A stretch of 16,466 bases of DNA, taken from contig BNUW01000047.1 in NCBI GenBank assembly GCA_025997655.1, forward strand, positions 1-16,466, written 5' to 3'. Below the pieces are notes generated by a model. The model did no database searches and was not told the origin of the DNA. It worked only from the letters and a program-made list of their open reading frames with translations. Below, one piece after another: positions 6,060-13,294 of the stretch. Both the position numbers and the translations under genes were made by a program. The stretch is from Spirochaetia bacterium. GTDB lineage: Bacteria > Spirochaetota > Spirochaetia > Treponematales > Breznakiellaceae. How positions within the stretch are numbered: position 1 is the stretch's first letter; the number at the start of each line of letters is the position of its first letter.

Positions 6060-8357
6060 ATGAAAAGACTTGCGCTGTTATTGCTGACCTGTATTATTCC
6101 ATCCCTGCTCCCCGCTCAGGAAACAGACGAAGCCGACCGCCCCAAAATTGCGCTGGTACTTTCCGGGGGGGCAGCCCTGGGGTTTGCCCATCTGGGGTTT
6201 CTCAAGGTGCTTGAGGAAGTGGGTATTCCCATAGATTGCGTCATCGGGAACAGCATGGGGAGTATTATCGGCGGCCTGTACGCGGCGGGTTATTCCCCCG
6301 GTGATATTGAACGCCTTGCGGTGGAAAGCAACTGGGGGGAGGTGTTTCTGAACGAGGGGGCGGTCCGGAAAGCCTCGGTTCTCGAAGATTCTATCCCGTT
6401 GCTGCGGCTGAACTTTAATAAAAGCGGAGTCGGGAGATCGAGGGGAATTCTGCCGGATCAGAACCTCACCCTGCTCCTCTCGCGCTTCACCTATCGTGTG
6501 TCAATGCACAACAATTTTGCCTCTTTGCCGGTTCCCTTCAGGACCATCGCGGTGGACCTTGGGGATGGTAAGGCCGTTCCCCTGGATCACGGCGTGCTCT
6601 ACCGCGCCATGCGCGCCAGTATGAGTATCCCGGGCATTTTCCCCGTGGTGCCCATGAACGGCTCCTATCTTATAGACGCCGGTTTTTTCAACAACAATCC
6701 GATTGATTTGGCACGGGAATGGGGCGCCGATATTATCATAGATGTTGATGTCGGTTCCCTGGTTGTAAAAAAACCCCAGGAACTTAACAGCATAGAGAAG
6801 GTGATCGACCAAACAATCCGGCTGCTCCAGACTACCAGCTATGAGTCCAATTTGGCGGCGGGGGATGGGGATTTCATATTGGCTATGGATTTGAGCGGCT
6901 ACTATTTGACCGATTTCTCAAAGGCGCAAAAGCTCATTGACCGCGGGGAGGAAATTACCCGCAATCCCGAAACCATGAAAGCGCTGCTGAAACTCGCCGC
7001 GAAAATCGAAGGGTCGCGGCCCTTGGTGAAACGGGACTGGCGGCGCACCGGCAGCTACCGGGAACTCCCGGAGCCATCCTTTACTCAGGTACGCCTCGTT
7101 TCCATCGGCGTTAACGGCGCGGAAGAAAGCAGGCAGCCCACGGCGTCACGGCTTTCGCCCCAATCGCTTAAGTCTCTTTTTGATGTTTTTTTTGGAAAGC
7201 CCCTGGACAGCGGTAAACTTGAGGAAGCAATTGAACTAGTCAGGCGGCGTGGCAATTACGAAAGTGTCGGCTACCATCTTGAGGAGGGGGATGACGGCGG
7301 CTGCTGTCTGGTGTTGACGGGGGTAAAAGCGGCGGATCGGAAAAATGATGTTACCTTCACCCTGTCGGCGGCTTCGAGTTTTGGCAATACCTATGAATGG
7401 GGCATGATCCCCGGGATTGAATTCAATTTTAACGATGTTTTTGTGCGCGATTCCCGTTTGAACCTGAACGCTTCCTATGCCGGTTCCCGCATGGGGGGGC
7501 CCTCTCTTTCGCTTGGTTTTACGAAGACCCTGTCTTCGCTGTTTCAGGCGCGCCTGGGGGTGGAGGGGTCTTATTTGCGTTCGGCCATTTTCGCAATCCG
7601 GCCGGAGGGGGAACTTTCGACCCTGGGCCAGCTAAAGGGGAGGGCGCAGCTTTTCTACACCCCGGCGGATCATGTTAGCCTGTCCCTGGGGTATCTCTAC
7701 AATCCCTTCTGGTATCAAAACACGGGGTACAATACCGCAACCCGGTCAACCGTAAACACGAACTCAGCAAGCGGTGATATGCACGCTGTGGAGCTTGGGT
7801 TTCATTATAACAGCAGCAATATTGACCGGCTCCTGCATTTTAAATTTTGGCGTAACATTGCTATTGATGCTGCGATCGATTTCCCCTTTGCCGGAAGCCG
7901 TTTGCCCGATGGCCCTGCGGCGCCTTTTTATGAACGGTTTGACATTCTCTTCCGAAAGGCATGGACTCCCCATCCCCGGCGCAGTTTTACGGATGATCTG
8001 AATATTGGGTCCTATCGCGGAAACCTGGCGCCGGAGTGGAGCTTCTATAGTCCCTGGGGAAAGGCGGGCATTCCGGGATACGGCATGGGTATTTTAGGCC
8101 GGGATAAGGGTATTGTGGGCTTCACCTATTTGGAGGAAATACCGCCGCTTTCCCGGCTCCTGAGTATGCGGTCATTTTTTGCGCTCACCCTGCGCGGCGG
8201 AAATGTGTGGGACGAGTTCACCGGCATTGATAGCCTTAAGGAACTGAAGGGCGGCGTCCGTACCGGGCTGCAGCTTGAAACCCCGGTGGGAGCGCTGTTC
8301 TTTGGCCCCGAAGTTTCCTTTGACGGCAAGTTTCAGTTTAGTATCTATTTCAATTAG
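6060..8357 (+). CDS. Patatin-like phospholipase with POTRA and beta barrel (type Vd autotransporter, PlpD/FplA-like)
   Basis: This is a 765-residue outer-membrane enzyme expected to hydrolyse phospholipid or other acyl esters. Residues 1-20 form a signal peptide (MKRLALLLLT... ending near LPAQ); Cys11 sits in a poor lipobox. The patatin domain (about 28-320) has the Gly-rich oxyanion segment SGGAALGFAHLG (35-46), nucleophile Ser65 in GNSMG and catalytic Asp206 in DAGFFNNNP. A POTRA-like region follows (about 340-425). Then comes an Omp85/D15-type barrel from about 430 to the end, with alternating polar and aromatic strands, closing in FQFSIYFN. Length and layout match PlpD of Pseudomonas and FplA of Fusobacterium. 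The usual Arg of the GGxxRG oxyanion loop is Leu40. There is no Shine-Dalgarno before the ATG, but the signal peptide supports this start. It seems monocistronic. Confidence 0.88.
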   Translation: MKRLALLLLTCIIPSLLPAQETDEADRPKIALVLSGGAALGFAHLGFLKVLEEVGIPIDCVIGNSMGSIIGGLYAAGYSPGDIERLAVESNWGEVFLNEGAVRKASVLEDSIPLLRLNFNKSGVGRSRGILPDQNLTLLLSRFTYRVSMHNNFASLPVPFRTIAVDLGDGKAVPLDHGVLYRAMRASMSIPGIFPVVPMNGSYLIDAGFFNNNPIDLAREWGADIIIDVDVGSLVVKKPQELNSIEKVIDQTIRLLQTTSYESNLAAGDGDFILAMDLSGYYLTDFSKAQKLIDRGEEITRNPETMKALLKLAAKIEGSRPLVKRDWRRTGSYRELPEPSFTQVRLVSIGVNGAEESRQPTASRLSPQSLKSLFDVFFGKPLDSGKLEEAIELVRRRGNYESVGYHLEEGDDGGCCLVLTGVKAADRKNDVTFTLSAASSFGNTYEWGMIPGIEFNFNDVFVRDSRLNLNASYAGSRMGGPSLSLGFTKTLSSLFQARLGVEGSYLRSAIFAIRPEGELSTLGQLKGRAQLFYTPADHVSLSLGYLYNPFWYQNTGYNTATRSTVNTNSASGDMHAVELGFHYNSSNIDRLLHFKFWRNIAIDAAIDFPFAGSRLPDGPAAPFYERFDILFRKAWTPHPRRSFTDDLNIGSYRGNLAPEWSFYSPWGKAGIPGYGMGILGRDKGIVGFTYLEEIPPLSRLLSMRSFFALTLRGGNVWDEFTGIDSLKELKGGVRTGLQLETPVGALFFGPEVSFDGKFQFSIYFN

Positions 8358-8403
8358 GACCCATAACCATCTAATCCAAAAAAACGGATAAAAATTAGGA
8401 ATT

Positions 8404-8485
8404 TAACCACGGACCTCACAGACCCTCACGGACAAAGGAAAGGATAAGAAAGCAGGAGTCCGTGGCGTCAGTGTGGTCTGTGGTT
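8404..8485. repeat. Imperfect inverted repeat of 'cacgga/ccacaga' units
   Basis: The left arm (about 8404-8433) begins taaccacgga and ends ctcacggac. The right arm (about 8458-8485) begins gtccgtggcg and ends tgtggtta. They pair imperfectly over about 29 bases around a purine-rich spacer of about 24 bases. The left arm is built from about 10-bp units (ccacggacct, cacagaccct, cacggacaaa). The unit style is the same as in the 5859-6009 element on the other side of the patatin gene, but the sequence differs and the long outer arms are missing. It may form a hairpin ending the patatin transcript, though no T-run follows. Confidence 0.7.
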
Positions 8486-8509
8486 ATAATCTTTCTCTTC
8501 TCAAGGTCC

Positions 8510-8538
8510 TTGAATCCCAACCGGGACCGGCGTATACT
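8510..8538 (+). promoter_or_regulatory. Sigma70-like promoter of the pgm-tat-alr operon
   Basis: A -35 TTGAAT (8510-8515) and a -10 TATACT (8533-8538) are 17 bases apart. They predict a transcript starting near 8545 with a leader of about 29 bases before the ATG at 8574. It sits just downstream of the inverted repeat and is the only good promoter seen before the six-gene run that follows. Confidence 0.65.
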
Positions 8539-8573
8539 GGCTTATAGGTAAATAAGTCTGGTACGGGGGCTTT

Positions 8574-10352
8574 ATGGAACAAAGCACGATTATTAAGGCG
8601 GCGAAGGATTATATAGCAAAGGAACAGGATGACCATTTCCGTGGGGAAGTGGAGGAGCTTCTTAAAAAGGAAGACTGGAAGGAACTGGAGGATAGGTTCT
8701 ACCGGAACCTGGAATTCGGCACCGGGGGTCTGCGGGGAGTCATCGGGGGCGGGTATAACCGGATGAATACCCTGGTGGTAAAGAGCGCCACCCAGGGCCT
8801 TGCCGCCTATGTCCGCAGGGCATTCCCCGAAAAGGCCGCCGCCGGGAAGCTTGCCGCGGTTATCGCCTATGACAGCCGCCATTATTCCCCGGAATTTGCT
8901 GAGGCCGCCGCCCTTATCCTGGCTGCCAACGGCATCAAAACCTACCTGTTCAGCGCCCTCAGGCCCACCCCGGAACTCTCCTACGCGGTCAGGCGGCTGG
9001 GGGCCGATACGGGGATCGTGGTTACCGCCAGCCATAACCCGGCCCAATATAACGGGTACAAGGCCTACTGGAACGACGGCGCCCAGGTTATCCCCCCCCA
9101 CGACGAGGGGATCATCGCGGAGGTCAACGCGGTGAAGGAGATTAAGGAGATTACCCGGATAGAGGCCATTGCCAACGGGCTTCTGGAGCTTATCGATAAA
9201 ACAATAGACGACCCATATCAGGCCATGGTCCGCAGCCGCTTGTTCCGCCCCGATCTTATCAAGGCAAAGGCGGCGGAGGTGAAGATCGTCTATACCCCCC
9301 TCCACGGAACCGGGGCGCTGCACGTGGAAGCGGTGCTGGGGAGCCTGGGGCTCAAGGTGATCACCGTGCCGGAACAGCGGGAGGGGAACGGGGACTTCCC
9401 CACGGTATCCTTCCCCAACCCCGAGGAAGCCGCCGCCCTGGAACTGGCCCTGAAGCTGGGTAAGCAGGTGGGGGCCGATGTGGTGATGGCCACCGACCCC
9501 GATGCGGACCGGCTGGGTATCGCCGTTCCATCAGGGAAGCGGGGAAAACCGGGGGATTTTACCCTGCTTACGGGAAACCAACTGGGAACCCTCCTGGCGG
9601 ACTATATTTTCCTGTCGCTAAAGGAAACCGGCAAGCTTCCGGCAAAGGCGGCAATGGTCAACACCATTGTCACCACGGGGATGCAGAAACGGGTGGCCGA
9701 ATCCTACGGGGTAACACTGTACGAGTGCTTGACCGGCTTTAAGTGGATAGCCGATGTGATGGCAAAGACCGCGGCGGACCAGAGCGCCGATGTGGTGTTC
9801 GGTACCGAGGAGAGCTACGGGTACCTGGTGGAAAACGAGGTCCGGGACAAGGACGGGGTGAGCGCCGCCGCCATGACCGCGGAGATGACCCTCTACTGGC
9901 GGAGTCAGGGGAAAAGCCTCCTGGACCGCCTTGACGAGCTATACGCAACGTACGGCTACTGGCAGGAAACGGGGATCTCCAAGTACTTCCAGGGACCCCA
10001 GGGACCGGCTATCATGCAAGGCATAATGGAGGAATACCGGAAAAACCCGCCGACTTCTCTGGGGGGGATTGAGGTAGAGAAGGTCCGGGACATCCAGGAA
10101 TCGGTGTGGCGCTACCCGGCCAAGCCCGGTAAAATAGACCCGGTGGACTTCCCCAAAAGCGATGTGCTACAGTTCTTTCTAAAAGACGGGACCGTGGTAA
10201 GCGCCCGGCCCAGCGGTACGGAGCCGAAGATCAAGTTCTACGCCTCAAGCTGTACGGCAATAGGCGCCGGAGGGCTGGAGGCGGCTAAGGCCGAGGCGGA
10301 ACGGAAGTTGACGGCTATCAAAAAGGATATACGCCAAGTCATTGGCGAATAA
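8574..10352 (+). CDS. pgcA: Phosphoglucomutase/phosphomannomutase (PgcA type)
   Basis: This is an alpha-D-phosphohexomutase that interconverts hexose 1- and 6-phosphates in the cytoplasm. It links glycolysis to sugar-nucleotide and envelope polysaccharide synthesis. At 592 residues it fits the long PgcA/YhxB-like group, and its start (FYRNLEFGTGGLRGVIG, 42-58) is typical. All four active-site loops are present: phosphoserine Ser153 in TASHNP, metal-binding DPDADR (308-313), sugar-binding FGTEESYGY (409-417) and phosphate-binding RPSGTEPK (545-552). The ATG follows a G-rich weak ribosome site (ggggg, 8565-8569). It opens the operon and its stop is 12 bases before tatT. A PGM2-like phosphopentomutase role is a possible alternative. 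Confidence 0.9.
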   Translation: MEQSTIIKAAKDYIAKEQDDHFRGEVEELLKKEDWKELEDRFYRNLEFGTGGLRGVIGGGYNRMNTLVVKSATQGLAAYVRRAFPEKAAAGKLAAVIAYDSRHYSPEFAEAAALILAANGIKTYLFSALRPTPELSYAVRRLGADTGIVVTASHNPAQYNGYKAYWNDGAQVIPPHDEGIIAEVNAVKEIKEITRIEAIANGLLELIDKTIDDPYQAMVRSRLFRPDLIKAKAAEVKIVYTPLHGTGALHVEAVLGSLGLKVITVPEQREGNGDFPTVSFPNPEEAAALELALKLGKQVGADVVMATDPDADRLGIAVPSGKRGKPGDFTLLTGNQLGTLLADYIFLSLKETGKLPAKAAMVNTIVTTGMQKRVAESYGVTLYECLTGFKWIADVMAKTAADQSADVVFGTEESYGYLVENEVRDKDGVSAAAMTAEMTLYWRSQGKSLLDRLDELYATYGYWQETGISKYFQGPQGPAIMQGIMEEYRKNPPTSLGGIEVEKVRDIQESVWRYPAKPGKIDPVDFPKSDVLQFFLKDGTVVSARPSGTEPKIKFYASSCTAIGAGGLEAAKAEAERKLTAIKKDIRQVIGE

Positions 10353-10364
10353 AAGGAGCTAGTA

Positions 10365-11240
10365 ATGAATCATCGAAGTATACGCCCTGCCGGGGTTTTG
10401 CTTATCTTTCTGGCATTTTCCGGCTGTTCCATCAATCAAATGGCTATGCGCCTGAAACCGGAAACGATTGGACCCCTCATCCCGAATGTTCTCAAAAAGA
10501 GCGAAGCCAAGCTGGCACAGCGCCCGGATGATCAGGCGCTAATTCTGGATACGGGCTCCTTTTATGTGATGTACGCCAATGCCTTTATCCAGGGTCCGGC
10601 GGAAATGTTACCCGCCGAGGAATATCTTGAACGGGAAAAAGCTTTGGCGGAAGCCCGGCGGCTCTACCTCCGGGGGGCGGAAATCCTCGGCGGGGGGCTT
10701 GAAAAGAAGTTCCCCGGGTGGAAAGACCGCTATCCGTCCTATTTGTCCCAGGTAACAAAAGAGGATGTGCCCCTGATCTACTGGTATGCCGGAGGGACCC
10801 TCTCCGCCTACGGCCTTGACCCCTTCGATCTGAACCTGGGGATGCGGCTGCCGGAATTGACCGCCGCCCTGGCCCGGGCCTATGAACTGGACCCGGATTT
10901 CAATTCGGGGGCGCTGGACGATCTCTATATATTGTTCTATTCTTCGGTGCCCGAGGGTATGGGAGGCGATAAGTCCAAAGTGGATATTCACTACAAACGG
11001 GCGCTGGAAAAAACCGGCGGACGTTCCGCGAGCCCCTATATTTCCTATGCCCAGGCGGTTGCGTACCCGGCCCAGGACATTGAAACCTTCAAGAGCTGCC
11101 TGGAATCCGCCCTGGCGATAAAGGGCGGCGGCGCTAACCGGCTGGTCAATACTATTTACCAGCGCAAGGCCCGGTACCTGTTGAATCATGCGCCGGAATT
11201 CTTCGCCGACCTTGACGCCGATACCTGGGGTGAATGGTGA
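10365..11240 (+). CDS. tatT: TatT-like TPR lipoprotein, T component of a TPAT transporter
   Basis: This is a 291-residue predicted periplasmic lipoprotein. Residues 1-20 are a lipoprotein signal with lipobox FSGC, giving acylated Cys21. The body is helical and TPR-like, with repeated Ala/Leu/Tyr helices such as EKALAEARRLYLRGAEIL, LTAALARAYELDPDF and YKRALEKTGG. The segments FYVMYANAF and IYWYAGGTLSAYGL recall the family. In T. pallidum, TatT (Tp0956) is a trimer with a pore through each protomer and binds the P component TatP. It is thought to pass hydrophobic ligand to it. The assignment rests on this layout and on the tatP and tatQM neighbours. The ATG has aaggag 6 bases upstream (10353-10358), right after the pgcA stop. 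Confidence 0.85.
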   Translation: MNHRSIRPAGVLLIFLAFSGCSINQMAMRLKPETIGPLIPNVLKKSEAKLAQRPDDQALILDTGSFYVMYANAFIQGPAEMLPAEEYLEREKALAEARRLYLRGAEILGGGLEKKFPGWKDRYPSYLSQVTKEDVPLIYWYAGGTLSAYGLDPFDLNLGMRLPELTAALARAYELDPDFNSGALDDLYILFYSSVPEGMGGDKSKVDIHYKRALEKTGGRSASPYISYAQAVAYPAQDIETFKSCLESALAIKGGGANRLVNTIYQRKARYLLNHAPEFFADLDADTWGEW

Positions 11241-12256
11241 AAAAAGCAAGCCTGCTTGCCGCAATAGTATTACTCGTTGTCAGCCCCCTTTCGGTGTATT
11301 CCCAAAGGCGTCCGGCAAGGCAGATTACCGTTAAGCTTGCGTCCATGGTTCCCGCCAACACCCCCTGGGGCGCCGCGTTGAACCGTATGGCCGGCGAATG
11401 GGCCGCCGCAACCAACGGAGAGGTGCGGATGCAGATTTATCCCAGCGGTACCCAGGGCACCGAGGCGGATGTGCTGCAAAAACTCAATATGAATGTGATT
11501 CAGGCGGCGGTGTTTACCTCATTCGGGCTGAATAAGATCGCCCCGGAAATGATGACCTTTAGCTGCCCCCTCCTGATCCGGAACGATGATGAACTTACCC
11601 TGGTTTTCGATGCCATAAAACCGGAACTGGAAGCGAAAATCGATGGTCAGAACTATCACAGTTTGGCCCTGGTCAAAGGCGGCTGGATAAAGATTTTTTC
11701 CAAGGGGCCTGTTTTTATTCCCGCGGACTTGAAGCGGATGAATATAGGCAGCGATCCCAATGAACCGGGTATGACCCAGGTCTTCAAATCCATGGGGTAT
11801 CAGGTTGTACCCATTGCCAGCAACCGAACCCTCATCGCTTTGAACGGAGGTACCATTGAAGCCGTCTATATGAGTCCCATAGCCGCTGCGGGGATGCAGT
11901 ATTTCGCTGTGGCGAAGAACATGGCCGGCCTGAACATTGCCCCCTTTCTGGGGGGAATCGTGATGAACAAGCATGCCTGGGAAATGATTCCGGAGCGGCA
12001 TCGCCCGGCGATTCAGCGGATCACCCGGCGGATTGGAACGGAAATTGAGGTATCCCTGGCCAAGCTTGAAAGCGATGCCATTATCGCCATGACGAACCAC
12101 GGGCTTAGGATTAATGAGGTAAACCCCCTGCAGGAGCAGGAATGGTACGCGGATTTGGAAAAGGCTATTCCGGCGCTGTTGGAGACTCCCACCTTTGACC
12201 GGGCTACCTATAATGAAATTGATACGCTGGTAAAGGCGTACCGGAACGGACGGTAA
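11234..12256 (+). CDS. tatP: TatP-like DctP-family periplasmic binding protein, first copy
   Basis: This is a TRAP-type extracytoplasmic solute-binding protein of 340 residues with a signal peptide (about 1-23, ending VYS before QRRPARQ). The mature part begins with ITVKLASMVPANTPWG, the first DctP strand. The conserved region PADLKRMNIGSDPNEPGMTQVFKSMGY corresponds to the DctP DLKGxKIR segment, but the usual substrate-binding arginine is glycine here. The C-terminal helix EQEWYADLEKAIPALLE is also family-like. The gene overlaps the end of tatT. The start is either ATG 11234 or the next codon, GTG 11237. The latter forms a GTGA overlap with the tatT stop and would give MKKAS. It is a tandem paralogue of the next gene. 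Confidence 0.87.
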   Translation: MVKKASLLAAIVLLVVSPLSVYSQRRPARQITVKLASMVPANTPWGAALNRMAGEWAAATNGEVRMQIYPSGTQGTEADVLQKLNMNVIQAAVFTSFGLNKIAPEMMTFSCPLLIRNDDELTLVFDAIKPELEAKIDGQNYHSLALVKGGWIKIFSKGPVFIPADLKRMNIGSDPNEPGMTQVFKSMGYQVVPIASNRTLIALNGGTIEAVYMSPIAAAGMQYFAVAKNMAGLNIAPFLGGIVMNKHAWEMIPERHRPAIQRITRRIGTEIEVSLAKLESDAIIAMTNHGLRINEVNPLQEQEWYADLEKAIPALLETPTFDRATYNEIDTLVKAYRNGR

Positions 12257-12271
12257 GAAAAAGGAGAAATA

Positions 12272-13294
12272 GTGGTGAAAAAAGTATGTTTGATTATTGC
12301 AATAGTGTTATTGTGCGGAAGCCCGCCGGCGGTGTATTCCCAAAGGAGACCGGCAAGGCAGATTACCATTAAGCTTGCGTCCATGGTTCCCGCCAATACC
12401 CCCTGGGGTGTCGCGTTGAACCGCATGGCCGCCGAATGGTCCACCGCAACCAACGGGGAAGTGCGTTTGCAGATTTATCCCAACGGCACCCAGGGAAACG
12501 AGATAGATGTATTACAAAAGCTCAATATGAATGTGGTTCAGGCGGCGGTATTTACCTCTATGGGGCTGAATAGTATTGTGCCGGAAATAATGACCCTGAG
12601 CTGTCCCTTCCTCATACGGAACAATGAGGAACTTACGGTGGTTCTCAACGCGGTTCAACCGGATCTGGAGGCGGCTATCAACAGCCAGAACTATTTTAGT
12701 ATGGCCCTGGTGAGGGCCGGCTGGGTAAAGATTTTTTCTAAAGCGCCGGTTTTTGTTCCCGCGGATTTGAAGCGCATGAAGGTGGGCTGCGATCCCTATG
12801 AACCGGCCATGACCCAGGTCTTCAAATCCATGGGGTACCAGATTACCCCGGTTGACGGCAGCCGGATGCTCATAGCCCTGAACGCGGGGACCGTTGAGGC
12901 GCTGTACAATAGTCCCATAATCTCGGCGGGGTTTCAGTTTTTCGGGGTGGCGAAAAACATGGCCACGGTGAACATTGCCCCCTTCCTGGCGGGGATCGTG
13001 ATAAATAAACACACCTGGGAAATGATTCCGGAACAGCACCGCCCGGCGCTCATCAAAATAACCCGGCAGATTGGAACGGAAATTGGGACGTCCCTGGCCC
13101 AGCTTGAAAGCGATGCGGTTACCGCCATGAGCAGCCACGGTTTGGTGATCAATGAGGTGGACGCACGGCAGGAACAGGAATGGTACGCGGATTTGGAAAA
13201 GGCTATTCCGGCGCTGCTGGATAGCTCCACCTTTGACCGGGCCACCTACGATAAAATCGACCGGCTGGTAAAGGCCTACCGGAGCGGGCGCTAA
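12272..13294 (+). CDS. tatP: TatP-like DctP-family periplasmic binding protein, second copy
   Basis: This 340-residue paralogue has the same length as the preceding gene and aligns with it end to end without visible gaps. It is clearly similar at DNA level too, so it is a fairly recent tandem duplication. The signal peptide ends VYS before an identical QRRPARQIT. It too lacks the DctP arginine (PADLKRMKVGCDPYEPAM). Differences cluster around the expected ligand cleft: ASNRTLIALNGGTIEAVYMSP in copy 1 becomes DGSRMLIALNAGTVEALYNSP, and AAGMQYFAVAKN becomes SAGFQFFGVAKN. This hints at a different ligand or affinity. The start is GTG 12272 or GTG 12275. The aaggag at 12261-12266 suits the second better (8-base spacing). 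The stop overlaps the permease ATG (TAATG). Confidence 0.87.
   Translation: MVKKVCLIIAIVLLCGSPPAVYSQRRPARQITIKLASMVPANTPWGVALNRMAAEWSTATNGEVRLQIYPNGTQGNEIDVLQKLNMNVVQAAVFTSMGLNSIVPEIMTLSCPFLIRNNEELTVVLNAVQPDLEAAINSQNYFSMALVRAGWVKIFSKAPVFVPADLKRMKVGCDPYEPAMTQVFKSMGYQITPVDGSRMLIALNAGTVEALYNSPIISAGFQFFGVAKNMATVNIAPFLAGIVINKHTWEMIPEQHRPALIKITRQIGTEIGTSLAQLESDAVTAMSSHGLVINEVDARQEQEWYADLEKAIPALLDSSTFDRATYDKIDRLVKAYRSGR

Noticed and set aside
6060..6130. Patatin protein as a lipoprotein (Cys11 in the signal region)
   Set aside because: The residues before Cys11 (LLT) make a poor lipobox and the hydrophobic stretch continues after it. A standard signal peptide ending near residue 20 fits better with an outer-membrane barrel protein.
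8484..9323. Minus-strand open frame of 279 codons running from the intergenic region into pgcA
   Set aside because: Most of it is the complement of pgcA, and it shows no family motifs. It also crosses the pgcA promoter region.
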